Shown piece by piece: positions 46,065-59,663 of a stretch of 64,000 nucleotides of DNA. The position numbers were made by a program, and so were the translations under genes. The notes under the pieces were generated by a model. It saw only the letters and a program-made list of their open reading frames with translations, ran no database searches and had not been told where the DNA came from. This stretch comes from Distichodus sexfasciatus (taxonomy: Eukaryota > Chordata > Actinopteri > Characiformes > Distichodontidae). The stretch lies in NCBI GenBank assembly GCA_032718565.1, contig JAVGVS010000018.1, forward strand, positions 638,501-702,500. The letters run 5' to 3'. Positions within the stretch are counted from its first letter, which is position 1. Each line of letters begins with the position of its first letter.

Positions 46065-49000
46065 CTAACCGGAGGAGAGAGAGAGACAGATACTCATTAC
46101 AGAACAGTTCCACGGGAGAGAAGTCCTTCTTTCTTGCAACATGCTGCGAGCCAAATAAACTCTATAATTGCAGGACTGTTCCACAGGAGACGACTATTTC
46201 TATTTTTTGAAATTAACTTGAAAATCCTGTAAATATTCATTGTTTTGTTTGATTAAAAACTCCATTGACTATAAAATATGTTTACATATATGTAGTCTTT
46301 AAGACAAATTACTGTTAATTATTTCTTGCCCAAAACATTTCACTTGTAAAATTCTAAATGATTCCCCTGCTTTTTCAATGTGGATCAAATGTTTCACAGC
46401 TGTTCAAACCACACAGTGGTAAGAGTGCTTTCAGTGTTTAAAAACAGTTCAAAATTCTAGCCTGAGCTAGAATAAATAAAATACATTTCAAAATTCGAAA
46501 TAAAGCAAAAAAATAAGAGTAAAACACAATGCAATTAATCAAAATTAGTCAGTTGAAATTAACACCCAATTTGACCATAATTTCATTGTTCAAACACTAG
46601 GCAATTTTTAGATATTCATGAAGAAAAAAATGTCTTTTGCCACTAATTTGCAATGTTTTAATACCTCTTAAATTATTTTAATAAAATTATTAATGAGTGG
46701 ATTTTTTGTCATTACACATATCCTTCTCAGCACATTATTTTTACTCTGTTCTGCCATTTTCTGTCAAATCATGGCAAAAAAATATTTTGTATAATAAATA
46801 TGTATTATAATATTATAAACATAAAATATAACAAAATGTGGACATAGGCAAGACATAACCCCCTGCACATCACCTCTAACACACACACACACACACTTAG
46901 AGGCTGGCGCAGCAGTTGGTAAGCGGGTGTCTGACACCTCGGTTGAGGGATGTGACTGGCTGCCCAGCGAGTCTCACCTTGCTGCATATTTTTCCATGTG
47001 GGACGATAAAAGGGAAAACAGATTTCAGCATTCGCCTAAAATTCATTGAGTGGAACAACTGCATTCCCCAGACCTTGAGCCTTTGCCATCTGACACTCTC
47101 AGGGTGAATGCAATAGGAGGCTGAGGTGCTGACAATGAGCCAGAAAAAATACTGAAATGGACTGAGGGAAGGGACAAAGTCACTCCACAACTTTTACATA
47201 ATAGTTGTGAATCAAAATGCTACACAAGATTAGGGTCCATTTTTGGTTTGCACGACCAAGTTAGAAAAATATAGGAATTCAAATTTGGACATTTGTAAAT
47301 TATTTTAAAGGTTAGAGGTTAAATATTCTACTATATGTGTTTGTGTGTGTGTTTGAGAGGAAGAGAGAGATACAGATAGGGAAAATAACAGGTGGGGAAT
47401 GTAACGGAGACACACAGAGGACGAAACGTGTGTGTGTGTGACTGTGCACGGGCAAGAGATAGAGCGTGTAAGGTGAGCATTAAAAAAACAACAACTTTGA
47501 AGAAACAATTTCCTTGCAATCCATCAGAGAGCTCCCGTCGATCCGATTGATAAACTGCTAATTACAAAATCAATCGCTATGAATTTTCACAGCTGTCAGA
47601 CAGAGGTGCTCCCGCGAGAGCCGTGGCGCTGGAGAACGCCAGCCCCGAGTCCCGAATCCCAACACCAGCCCCTCCTGCCCTTCGGCCCCCTGCCCCACCC
47701 CCTGCAAAAAGGTCTGTCATCTGAAAGTAAAGCAAAGGCCGTCCTCAGCATTTTTCATTTTTCTAGCAAACAAAAGAGCGTAAGACAGAGGGAGGGAGAG
47801 AGAGAGAGAGAGAGAGGGAGGGAGAGAGAGAGAGTGAGAGAGGGGTAGGGAGGGCGCTCGCTTGCGGGGCTGTGTCCAGACATTGATCAGAGAGGGACAG
47901 AGCGTGCCTTCTGAAAAGCAAGCTGTCGATACGAGCGCCTCGTCTTCTGCCCCGGAACAAACGAGGCCCATCACTCGCTGATACTCATTCCATTCGACTT
48001 AACACATTTTATTGACAGCCCCTGTGCTCCTAATGAAATGCTAAATTTATCTCCTGTGGCTGCAGGGCCCCATGGCTACTGTTATGGAGATAGATAGAGA
48101 GAGAGAGCGAATGGCGCAATGCCACAACACGGAAGGAGTTCAATTAAAAAACTCAGCACACCCTCCAACTGCATGCACTTTTCTTTTAGCGTGTCCTTCA
48201 TGTTTATCTCATCCATACCTGCATCTAGCGGCTCTGCTCGAGATGAAGCAGATTAAATGACACAATGATAAAATGGTTTCCTGATGAATATGATTCTCTT
48301 CTTATTTTGGGGTTTCCATACTGATTTTTATCATGATTGTGTATTTAAATTTGAATGTAACTAAGCTGTTCCAAAATTATTATTAGGGGTCCATGCAGTG
48401 AAACTGCTTGATATTCTGCGGAATTTTTTTTTTTTATTATTAATATTTTTCTGCCTTAAAACATAAGACCGACAGCTTTGAAACACCCACTACTCAGGCA
48501 AAAAAAATTGCACCACTCTGCCAGTTGGTGGCGCTATAATAAGCTATTGTGCGTTTTGCCTAATAACTTTTGAACCGTAGCTCCGATTCTCAAAAATCTT
48601 ATACCATCTTACTCCTTGGGTCAAGACGAATCTTCAAAATCTGATAAGGCTGCAGACTGCAAGGACGCCGCAATCACTGCTCGCAGTTATATTTCTTATT
48701 TTAATTGCCCTAAAATTCATATATTCATAAATATAAATTTATATATTGACATAAAGAAGTCAATAATCCACTTAAATAAAGCATCCTACATTTTATAATA
48801 TATACATACTACTCCTCAAGACTTCATTAAAAACGGTAAAATGTGACTCTTTGAGTAACTAGTACGCCCTGTTCGGTTCGATACTCCCAGGTGAACCGGG
48901 ATAGTTCTGTACGCCCGACACTAAACTATCACTTTTAAAACGTGGTCATTGTGCACGCATTCTCAGGGATTAAAGTTCACTGTCGCTACAACGGATTTCC

Positions 49001-49178
49001 GTCAACTGGACTCCAGCAGTGACGGATTTCTGTCAAGTGAACGCACATTTGAGATAATAGAAGATCCATGAGCAATATATATATATATATGTATACAGAA
49101 AGAATAAACTATACTGAACTCGTGTCAGTGTTGTTTTGCAGACCGCATTTGTAAGCGAGGACACCATCAGTGCCGTAC
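46065..49178 (-). other. Receptor intron (last)
   Basis: About 3.1 kb with GT-AG ends. Contents: an AT-rich part (46180-46820), (GT)/(GA) simple repeats at 47336-47380 and 47785-47845, an enhancer-like block at 47950-48110, a dispersed repeat at 48385-48700 and (AT)n at 49075-49091. Confidence 0.8.
48385..48700. repeat. Dispersed fish repeat with GGTGGCGCTATAA signature
   Basis: The stretch starts TTATTATTAGGGGTCCATGC and contains AGTTGGTGGCGCTATAATAA and TAACTTTTGAACCGTAGCTC, ending ACTGCTCGCAGTTATATTTC. This text is characteristic of a widely dispersed fish non-autonomous repeat. Family name not assigned. Confidence 0.6.
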
Positions 49179-49448
49179 CTGAGTTGGCAAGGGCGATGGC
49201 CTTAAGCGTGACGAACTCCTCCTTCTCCACCTTCAGCCGTTTGTACTTGCGCACCAGCTGCAGGATGGACACATAGAGGTCCAACAGGCCCGTGAGCCGC
49301 GAGTGTTCCTCGTCCATCACGTAGTCCTCGGCGTACACCAGCTCGTCCTCGTAGGGCAGCGAGCGGAACACGATGCTCAGGATCAGGATCTCCATCCATG
49401 CGCTCTGCAGTAGACTCATCTGGTCTCCTAGAGTGAGGCTGGAGAAGC
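49179..49448 (-). CDS. esrrb: Estrogen-related receptor, penultimate exon (LBD core)
   Basis: The 270-base exon gives 89 whole codons between a split Gly and a split Asp: FSSLTLGDQMSLLQSAWMEI through ILQLVRKYKRLKVEKEEFVT to LALANS-type end (KAIALANS). It holds the nuclear-receptor LBD signature region (helices 3-5) and helices 6-9. The Arg that pairs with the pocket Glu (R316 of human ERR-gamma) is kept in VFRSLPYEDE, as is the Tyr of ELVY (Y326). The position equal to ERR-gamma Asn346 is Tyr here (GLLDLYVSIL), as in ERR-beta. YAEDYVMDEEHSRL is also beta-like. Acceptor TTCCTGTGTTTCAG and donor CTCAG|GTACGG are good. No frameshift or stop. Confidence 0.96.
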
Positions 49449-52289
49449 CTGAAACACAGGAAGGGGAGGATGTTCACGCATGCTTCCCGCCACATTATTT
49501 TCTCATATTGTCAGGGCAACATTAAAAATTCTATGTTATGAGGGAGTGAAGAGGGTCTGAGAACAGGAAGCCAGAGTGTAGGAGTAATACGATCCGGGAG
49601 GGTCAAAGAGGGTAAATCAAGCCCCAGGCACGAGGGCGCTCTTTGACTGGCTGAGCAGGAACCTGTCGCTCGGCTAGCAGTGGAACCATTCTGAACAGAA
49701 TAACGAATTGTGTTGCCGTTAATAATTACGGCGCGACAATGCCGAGGTGAGGCAAATGGCTCCGGTCTGGCACGGTAAGTGATTTGAAAGCAGCTGAAGA
49801 CACAGCATGTCATGGGGATGTGCAGATAACCATCTCATCCCCTTTTTCCTCTGCCCCCAGCTGTCGATAAACTCCTCGCGTTCCCTCTGCCAGCGCGCCA
49901 ACCTCCCTTCCTCCCACCCTCCCTGTCTCCCTCCCCTCTCTCTCTTCTTTCTCCTCTCCTGGTGCCCATCAGGCGCCTCTATTTTGACAGTATATTAGCC
50001 CCCCTCGCAGCCTCTGATGATGAAAATGATTGCTTTTACAAGTTTACCATTGCAATCCTATCTGCCCCCCTCATGATTAGGGAGGTGATAGATTACAGTA
50101 TTGACTGGGTCACGCCGCGTACCCGCCTCCAATGTTTTCCCTCTTTCATATAAATGATCTCATTTAGGAAGAGTTGAAGGGGGGTGATGTTTATCTGCTC
50201 GCCGCCTGACACTTTGGAGTGTTTGCAGGGGTGGAGAGAGCAAAGGAACGGAGGACAGAAGGAAAAGAGCGAGGGGGAGAAGCAGAAGAGGCAAAGGAAA
50301 AAAAAGGGGTACCTGAGTGTTTAATTTCCCTTATCAGAGGGCCGAACACTGGCCGTGCGTGCTGGGGGATACATTAATTAACAGATTGCGATCGGCGCCG
50401 CAGGGGCCCTCACAATGTGAAGGGGAATCAATAGGTCCACAGTGGAAGTGGCAGAGAGGAAAGACGAGCAGGAAACCTGGACGCCACTATGATGACAAAC
50501 TCACAACATATCTGAACCATAAACGGAGGACGGAGCGCCAGCAAGTTTCCGAATTCACCCTTCGATTTAACAAAATATTTTGGAGTAAAGTCTGGAAAAT
50601 AAGACCTGAAAAGTGCAGGTGACCACCAGCGAACAGACATGTCAGCTGTTCAATTGTGATGCATATGCATGTGCAATGCAGATTGATTAGCGCATGAACT
50701 TTGCATGACAATCGCAGACAGGGCTTAGCGAAGGGCCGCGCTTCATGTTAAAGAGACCGCAGCTCCCCTCGGACCTGACAGGACAGGCAGAGGCGTGGCA
50801 CGCGTACAACATGAACACGGCACAGCACAACATCCCCCTCCCCCCCAAAGCGGCACCACTCTCCGACTCTAAACACTCGTCAGACTCGGCAGGCTGCAAT
50901 CACGCAACACGCTAAAAGGCCCCGTGTCTAATCGCCTGCTACGATTTGTTGTGAGATGGAAAATGTGGAACGCTATCTCTCTCTCTCTGTCTCTCTCTTT
51001 CCGCAGTGCTGAATTATCACTCCAAATGGGATCTTGTGTTTTTTCCCCTTTGCCTTTTTCCACTCAATTTAATCGAGTAATGAAGTGACTTCCTGGCTCG
51101 CCGGGTCAAGCGATGCCCGGGCCATGTAGTGGCTGCGGAGCTTCGCTGAAGTGCTTGAGGAGCTGATGATTCCCCCCCTCTAATGAAATATCAATATTTA
51201 CATCTTCCTTTCCAACCAACTGCTTCTGCGTGCTTTGACCAAACATGACACAATATTGACCAATTGGAGAGGTCTGTCTGCTGAGTCTGCCAGCCCCTCG
51301 GCACTTTAGCAAATAGAGTGCCTAGTGTCAATGGGCATTAGCCTGGTAGTGCATTAGCTTCCAGCATGTTGCGGTGGTGGTGATGCGTTCTTCCTCTGAG
51401 TCCTTCATGCCATTCCATCAGCGTTAGCAGCAGTTTAAATATAAATCACACGCCAACTAGAGGAGATTTTTTGCAAGCGGTTTTGCAAGTGGATGTTTCT
51501 TCACTAGATTAAAACTGACTTAAGAAGGTGGGAAAAAAAAGTTCATCAAAGAAAAAATATACAACGCCCCATTGTTCAAAGTTTTATGATGTACTTTACT
51601 TCTCCTTAATGCATATGTTTGAGCCTGACCTTGCCCTGCCTCGTCTGAAAGGGGCTGTGAGAGACGGGCGGCAACTGCGGCAGGTTGTTCGCCTCTGCGT
51701 CTCTCGCTGTGGTCAGAGGCAACCCGCTCGCTTATCACAGCATTATAGCACCTGAGCTGAAGTGTTTTCCAAAACTCAATTTATCATGTCTGTGCAAGAA
51801 TTCCCAGGGCAGACTATCTACAGCAATAGTATAAAATGTAATCAGTTTTTAGCTTGTTTTTATGCAGCTCTATAAAGTTCATCGCTGGAAACAGGCGCTA
51901 TAACAAAGACAGGCTTGGCGGTCTCTTGGTGATATAATTCACGCTTGCTAAATCGAAGGGCCACATTGGTGAAAAGAGGTAAAAGCCACAGCTCTCTGAA
52001 AAAGGCTTTTTACAGGGCCGGCAGCCCTTTATAAACAAAGTAATTGTAAAAAACAGCAAGTATAGCAACTATATTTACAAGCTTATATCTGAAATGGTAT
52101 TTCTGGCATATTATTGCTGTATTCTCCTCCTCCTTGACCTCATGCTTTGGTTTTACTTTCTATAAACTTGGTGTGGGATCCGACGTGGCCGAATTCACTT
52201 TCTGTTGAGTTGAGCCGTGCGCTCAGGACCTGGAGTGGAGTTTACTGGCTACTGTTAGCGCCACTGCACTCCTCAGTTATTAAAGGAAA

Positions 52290-52688
52290 CCACAATGTGC
52301 CGTATTTCCCACGCGAGATGGAGAGAATAAATGCTACGATGAATGAACATCTCATAAGTCACCGAAAGAGTAAATCATCAGGCCCCTTTAATCAGATGTA
52401 AAGTCCCCCAGCGACGTGTATTTGTTGTGTAACCACCACGCTGTGGCTTTACGCCCCCCTCTCGTGTGATCAATCAGGAGGACGTTTCCTCCCCTCATTG
52501 CATCCACCAGGAGAGGAGCTGAAATTAAGTGCTGCACATTTCTGTTGAGCGGAAGTTCATATTCTATTAATTTATTATTGTTTCCTTCTCCCCGAGGGCC
52601 ATTAGTAGCGCTCATAAAACGAGATGTAATTACGAGGTATAGTGGCCCCCTCCAGCTGAACCCCCCTCGTATTTCACCCTCAATCAGA

Positions 52689-52690
<2 letters not shown>
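52290..52690. promoter_or_regulatory. Candidate intronic conserved element
   Basis: Unique, non-coding sequence with words such as CCTTTAATCAGATGTAAAG, GAGCTGAAATTAAGTGCTGC, TATTCTATTAATTTATTATT and GATGTAATTACGAGG. It resembles developmental enhancers; assessed by eye only. Confidence 0.35.
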
Positions 52691-52723
<33 letters not shown>

Positions 52724-53700
52724 TAAGAAAAGAGAGACAGAGCAGTAAGAGGTAAGAGCCACATTAAAAAGAAAGCAAAAGAAACACAAAGTAAAAAGAT
52801 AAATGACTGAGTTGCAGTGACAGAACAGGCAGAAAAGAGCCCATAAAGGAGAGCACAAGTGGCCGTCTCTCCCCGCGCTTCAGGCTAACACTGATCCATC
52901 ATGGTTCCTAATCAGAGAGAGAAACCCTGCAGGCTGTTGGCCAGCGGCTCGGTGAGGCGGGCAGCTGAGGCTCCTCGTCTCCGCTGTGTTTCCTAAATCG
53001 TCCTATCAGGTTTGGCTGAGCTCCGCCGGCTCCACTGCCTCTGTCTGCACTGCTTATTTACGTCCTCAACCTCTTTCACCAGTTTCCACTGACCTCAGAG
53101 CACGGTCGCATTCTAAATAAATGTATATGATGTGGGAGATGGTGTCCGTGAGCTGAGACGGGGTAAATGAGGGTAATATGTGGGTAAAAAGGGAAAAGTA
53201 AATACAGAATGAGAGAAAATGATAAATAGAGCTTATAAAACTACTTCCCCAGTGTGTCAGCGGGAACGTTTTTAGGTATTCCAGGACTGGTTTTATTTGG
53301 TGAAAAGATTTGCTTTTGGTTATTGAGGTTACAGTTAGTGTTCAGGTTCTAGTATCATTTACATCAATTATAGGAGTACTGGAAGTACCTTACAAACATA
53401 GCAAAGTGTCATCTTGTGTGTCAGAGTGTCGGCATGCGTAAGTCTGTAAGACCTGCATCTGCTGTCCATGATTCTTCAAGAATTTACATGACAGCATCAG
53501 GGGGGCCCAATCAACACATGCCTGCTAATAAACAATGCTGCTGGACATAAATCATTTGACCCCAGGTCTGGTCACGCACAAGCTGAATTCTCACACCAGC
53601 CTTTAGGGACAAAAGGTAACAACACCTACTACACACTAGAATGTGATGCATGTCAGTAACACAAAATAGCTTTTGGCTTCAAAACTCTCGAAGTTTTCAT

Positions 53701-53733
<33 letters not shown>

Positions 53734-56700
53734 GAAAAGTAGAAATGGTTCTGTATTTAGTGATTATTTGTATAATAAATAACAGTATTCCAAAAAAATG
53801 TACAAAAAGAAAATTCCACTTTTGACCCTCACTCCCAGGTCTGCCCAAACAAGAATAAATGGTATTAAAAAATGAAGTGGGGCTCCTCAAGCTGAGATTT
53901 AGAGTACCGCTGCGTTTAAAAATGATAAGAGCCCCATTAGGCATGTGCACATGGCAGGGTGATGGGTAATTTGGCCAGTGGAGTGTGAACGATATGAAGT
54001 TTTGTAATGTTAAATACAGTAATCCCCTTGTCTTAATCTGCTTTTTGCTGACCTTCTGACCTGACTCTACCACTACTTAGTTCTCCCTGGGGAGCCACAG
54101 CCTCCGCCGGATGTTATATATCTCTCTGTTTAGCCCGACGACGAGCAAGAGATGGACCTTAATCAGTCACGTAATTACAGTTCATTTATTTCTGCTGCCT
54201 AGCAGATTTGCCGGTTAATGAATAACCGTGTCCTATTGACTGCTTCTTTAAAGAGGCCCAAAAAAATAAGGTTCTCAAGGAAAGGTGTCAATTTCTTCCC
54301 CACAGAAAAATAGCCAATGGACTTTAGGTCTAGAGTGACTCACACTAATTGACAATAAGGGGTCATCCACACTATTTATGTAAAGGTGATTAAGGCAGGA
54401 TTTTATTTGTTGAGAGATCAACAAGCAAAGACCACCTGAAACTCGTCTTTTTTAGTATTCATTTCCAATAAAACAACAATGAATAGTTTTTCTTCTTTCA
54501 ATTTTGCACTCAAAATATAGAGGTAAGGAAATGCACACTCATATATGTTGTTTTTTTTTTAAATTGAACTCTGACCTGGAAGTGACCAATACATGCAAAT
54601 ATCTCAAATGAAGAGACAACCCTCTTACTGCCAAAGAACAAAATGAAGCTATCCATCGGCCGTTTTCAGTGTTTTCCATTTTTTATTTTAGAATGGGAAA
54701 TCGGAAAACGACTTGTTATTCATTTTTTCATTTGGGTTTTGGAATTGATTAATGAAAAAATGTTTTTGGGGAGATTTTTGAGGCTTTGATTTGCATGTAA
54801 AAAAAACCCTTTCAAGTCAACCTTTTTCCCAACAAAAAATCCAGCTTTTGCATGGATATGTGCATGCACACAGACGCACACACACACACCTCTGGTCTGA
54901 TGGCGCTAACTCAATATAAAAAATCACCCCCCTTTCCCTGTGTGTAACATAGCCGCCCGCTGCCTGGAGCAGCAGATGTCTCCTGCGTGGTCTGGAGGAC
55001 AACCCAAACCCTGCCCAGCCCAATCGGCATGTCTGCATTCTGCATCTGAGGCTTGAGGGTGGAGGGGGAGTGCGTCAGGCCTGGGCCTACACCTGATTGC
55101 TCCATCCATCTTGATCTGCGCTGCTAAAGCCTCCGTCAGTGGGTAAATTGAATATACTAAGGCCTGTCTGTTGGTGTCTATATTTAATAAAGGCCGCTGA
55201 TGAGGTGCTGATTTATTGGCCGGCAGTATTCACACTCCATTACAAGGAGATTACACAGCTCGAAAGGGATCAGGGCCGGCAACACAGTAAGGAGATTTTA
55301 CAATTTAATGGCAAAGAGAAAACAGCAAGCTTCAGGGAGGGCTGAAGGAATGGGGCAGGGTGGGGGGCGGCCGAGGGGGTAATCTTGTGCCATGATGCAT
55401 GTGTGTGTGTGTGTGTGTTTGTGTTAGCCGTGGATGCTCAGTTTTGGAAGATCTGTCTCCATTTTTTTCCTACACCTTTCTCTGTCTATAGTATATTAAC
55501 TAGGAAAATTATAATTTAATAATACCATTTCAGCCAAAAGTCTACTCGGGTTAAAATGTGCTCAAAATGTGCTAAACTCTCAAAAAAAGGTATAACTTTG
55601 CTCTGTAAATGACAAATTAAGCAATTTTTCTCAGTAACATTTTGCTCCTTATTATAGAAATTTGTTATTGTTCCCAAAAAGCATGAATATAATCCTTACA
55701 AGTCAAAATTTTTTATTAGTTTACCTTATAAGTACAAAACTGTACCTTCAATAACTGATTAAGTTTAAAGGATCAGACATGTAAAATATATTTTTGCTCC
55801 TCTTCAAATACAACAACAACAATGTACCTTCCAGTATATCAGTGCATGATTTTTTTTACTTTAAACTGCACAAGGAACTAAAGTCTAAGACCGAATTCAA
55901 TAACGACACAAAAAAAAGCAACGGTTTGAAGTGTGGTCGGTTTCCATTAGACCCACATCCATCTAAAATATCAGATGGATGTCTCTTATAACAGGAGAGG
56001 CATCGCAGGACGAGAATAGCTACAATGCGGCAGCGGTGGGATCATGTGGGAAACAATTCTGCGGACTCTCTCAGCCCAGAATTCCCTGGTGGAAAAAATC
56101 CTGGCCTTAGAATCCGGGGTTGGGAGGCAGGTGACTAGCAGCTGTCTAATGTGATGAAGCAACTGTGTTGCTCAAGATGTGGAATGTAAAGCCTTATTCC
56201 GAACCACGACATATGACATTCACACAGTCATCTCTGTGCATCTCTGTCCGAGTGACTAAATCGTTCTGAGAGGTTAGAAGTGTAAACGCAAGGCCACTTT
56301 TGTTTCTCCGGCTCTCTTTTTGAGTTTGAGACGGTGCAGAACTTAACTTTCAGCTGTACTCCTGCATTGCATGGTGTACGGAGCTGTGAGTAACTACAGT
56401 AGCGCCTCTGTGACTGTTACACTGTGAAACGTGAGACGGAGGAGAACAAGCAGCTACCGTATGTATGTCAAAGGCTTTTAGCACCTCAAGAGCAAAAAAA
56501 AAAAAGCCATCTGTCAACAATTCCCACACATTGGCCCTAATAAGCATGACCACACCAGACGTCACTCAAACTATTTACAGAGTCTCCCTTTGCCAGGCCA
56601 GTCTGCGCTGAGCTGTTCAACTCATTACCAATTAATCACAGCCCCACTGGCCGAGAGCTGACCATACAGAGGGGCGTTTAGCAGGGACAGATGAGGTGAC

Positions 56701-56781
56701 AGGGAGAGTTAAAGCTAAACCTAAAACCACAGGAGTCTTATGCATAGAGGTGGACCTTAGGTCAAACATGAGCAGAGCGTT

Positions 56782-57235
56782 CAGTGCTGGGGATTAGCTA
56801 ACTAAAATTAGCGATGCTGCTAACATAACTACTTAGCCTATGAGTAGCAAAGCTACTTTTAAAATGCTGTACCTTTTTTCAGTCACTAACAATTTTTTTT
56901 TTTTACAAATACTGATGTAGAATTGCAAAACAGCGTTGCATCACAGTACATTCTTAGCAGCTGCTAGATTGAGTCGGAGGATGGATTTAACCTTGGTGAA
57001 GATGGGAGCAAGAGTCTGTGGCCATATTTATCAAAATGTAAAAACTCAGTAAGGCAAAACAGAGTGATGTTAAAAATATTATTTCATATTGTTTCATTAT
57101 TTCATATTTCTAATTCATTTGCTTTAAGAGTATCCTACAGCACAAAAATTCTGTATTAATGGAGGAAATGGCTTTGATGTAGTTAGCCACGCTTCCTCTA
57201 CTTGGTTTCTCCACATTACTTAGCCACTTGATCAA
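56782..57235. repeat. Old DNA-transposon-like dispersed repeat, copy 2
   Basis: Opens CAGTGCTGGGGATTAGCTAA and shares the internal GAGTCGGAGGATGG block with the copy at 3368. Diverged, and the right end is approximate. Confidence 0.5.
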
Positions 57236-57369
57236 AGTGACCACCAATTAGCAAAATACAACAAAGGGAGAGATTATATTAAAGCATGACTGAAACTGTA
57301 ATTATTAGTCATGAGCACTATTTGCAATATTATGCTGCAGACACTCAATGGTCAAATATGTGTGGATGA

Positions 57370-57760
57370 GAATAAATGGTGTCATCATTTGAGCCGTCAG
57401 ACGCTCTCAGATTAGTGCTGGAAAGCACCACTCTACAGCAAATTACAGCTCTTTCATAATCCGCTTTCTCAAATGTTATCCTAGCGAAAGGGGCAATGAA
57501 AAATCAATTGGAGGAAGTTAAGTGCCAATTTTCTTGACATATAAATTGTTACCTTTGGACTTTGGTCATTGGCCATCTGTCAATGTCCTAATCAATGTTT
57601 CCCACTTCATAATGAACTGTTAATCTTTTTTAATTCCATTGCCGAAGGGCTGAAAATCTATCAGAATGCAATCAGCAGCTTCACAGGAGGGAGGACAGCC
57701 GTGGTCTGCCTGCTCCACGCTGGACTGGGCTAATGTCTGGCTCACGGACAGCGATGTGAA
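57370..57760. promoter_or_regulatory. Candidate intronic conserved element
   Basis: Unique sequence with CTCTCAGATTAGTGCTGGAA, GCAATGAAAAATCAATTGGA, CAATGTCCTAATCAATGTTT and TTTTTTAATTCCATTGCCGA. No repeat or coding character. Conservation is a guess from composition. Confidence 0.4.
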
Positions 57761-58495
57761 ATTACAAAAGTCATGAACACAACTCTACCCATAACATATG
57801 CATGCAGCACAACATCACAAATTACAACATGAGGGGCAAAATCAACTCCAAAGCAAAATTAAAATTAAGCATAACCATTTTTGGCTTGTTGAGACACAAC
57901 ATAACAATTAAGACTGACATTAACTGACCTTTAAATGAATTAATAAAATGAAGATTTAAGAAGAGACTTAAAGCTACTGAAAATCCATTACATGTAAATA
58001 ATAGTATTTGAAACTGTTCTTCTGACACTAGAGTTTGGAGCTGCCTCCCAGTCATGCTAATCAGTGTGAGGACGGAACCCTCTGCCTCCTGCTCTACCGC
58101 TGCCGCTGGGGTTTGCAAACCCAAGCACTTTTCCCCTCATGATTAAATGTCAAAGAAAGGGGCTTATGCTAAAGATGTCAGGGTTAGGGTTTGGGTTAGT
58201 GCATCATTAGGACATCACTCGCTGCTTCGAGTGGTGACTAATGCTGAGATATAATTAGGGAAAGTTCTAGTTGTGCTTTCAAATACTAGAGCTGCCAGCC
58301 ACTTCAACACAGCGTCTACGCCGAGCTCAACTTTACAAGCTTGTTCAAGCACATCGCCTGTGTCTGTGCAAGAAGGACAGCTCACATTTAGAAACTCAGC
58401 CACCAGAAAGCAACCAATTTTGGATAATTTTAACTTCTTATGTGGTGTAAATAAACAATTTAATAAAAAGATTAAGTGAATTGTGTTCATTTATG

Positions 58496-58682
58496 TGAGT
58501 GATTATTTGTCATTGTGGACACAGCACAGCACAGAGTGCACCACAACAAAATGTGACCTCTGCATTTGACCCATACGTGAAGGAGCAGTGGGCAGCTGAC
58601 ATGCAGCACCCGGGGAGCAGTGCTTGGGGACGGTACCTTGCTCATGAGTACCTTAGTGGTACCTTCAATGGTCCAGGGCTTG
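58496..58682 (-). repeat. tRNA-derived SINE body, family 1, copy B
   Basis: Reverse orientation; begins GATTATTTGTCATTGTGGAC and contains GTGAAGGAGCAGTGGGCAGC and CACCCGGGGAGCAGTGCTTG. Same family as 5012 and 61418. The 104-residue ORF over it is a shadow. Confidence 0.8.
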
Positions 58683-59265
58683 AATTGGAAAAAGATCCAT
58701 GGTAATACATGGGCCTCATTCACTGTTACATTTGTTCTTAAGACGGTTAAGATACTGAAATAGTATAATATTATACAACTGTAGAATGGAAGAAATCTCA
58801 ATAATCTAATCTTTTAATTGCAGAAAAGTGAATGCAATAAAATGTGCGCAAGACTGCTCTTTGTTATTACACAGGAACAATAAAACATTGGTAAATGCCA
58901 GCATTTTTGTGAAAAGTGGGTTTTAAGAAGAATTTTCGTCTTAGGAACAGCTCGTAAGTGGATTTTTAGAATGTAAAATGTTTCTAAAATGTTTTAAATA
59001 ATCACAATGTGTTTTAATATATGTATATATTTTTTAAAAATGTGCTTTTTGGTTTCCAATGATTTCACTTTGGAACAAACCTAAAAATGACAACAATATA
59101 TTGTTTCTGTTACAGTGTTGTGTTATTTCCTGAGAAACTGCAGCAGGAGGAGTGGAGGTGTGGAGGGCAGGTGCTGGAGACTGTGTTATTGGGTCAGTAG
59201 TGATCAAGCAATGGCTAAGCTCCTTGCTTAAACTCTCTCTCCGCTGACACAGCACTGCTCAGGGG

Positions 59266-59299
<34 letters not shown>

Positions 59300-59663
59300 A
59301 TATGGGGGTCACCATCCCCTTAATCGCCTTACTAGATAACACTTCACCCAGCTTCTGATTACCATCTTTGCCAAATTCGTAGCTGAGCCCAAGCGTATTG
59401 GGTCCCTCCTTAGTTAGAAAACATACACTGGAGACAATGTGCCGCTATAATACAATGTGTTTCAGAGTTTCATACTTGCTAATTTGGTGTTCAAAGATGT
59501 GAAGCAGATTTGCCAAATTTCTATCTGAACATTAATGTGAATCATGTTATTGCATTAGTCTTGTTTTTTTGGCAGCTATATTGCATGTAATTCCCTGAAC
59601 ATTACTCTCTTTAATGAGCTCTAAAACTTCTGCTTGCACCAGCAAAACTCCATCTCAACCGAC

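Larger units (their letters stand above)
49449..59663 (-). other. Receptor intron, 10.2 kb
   Basis: No other gene is recognisable. Enhancer-like unique blocks lie at 49500-50170, 52290-52690, 54080-54260, 54920-55330 and 57370-57760. Simple repeats: 52690-52723 (TG)n(AG)n, 53702-53731 (AAT)n, 55400-55420 (GT)n and 59266-59300 (GT)n. Dispersed repeats at 56782 and 58496 are listed separately. Confidence 0.7.

Noticed and set aside
52388..52858. 156-residue - strand ORF
   Set aside because: Runs through (TG)n(AG)n; no recognisable domain; the underlying block looks regulatory.
58215..58490. Overlapping ORFs on both strands, + frame with VQEGQLTFRNSATRKQP
   Set aside because: The wording hints at a transposase-derived fragment, but it is too short and diverged to assign.
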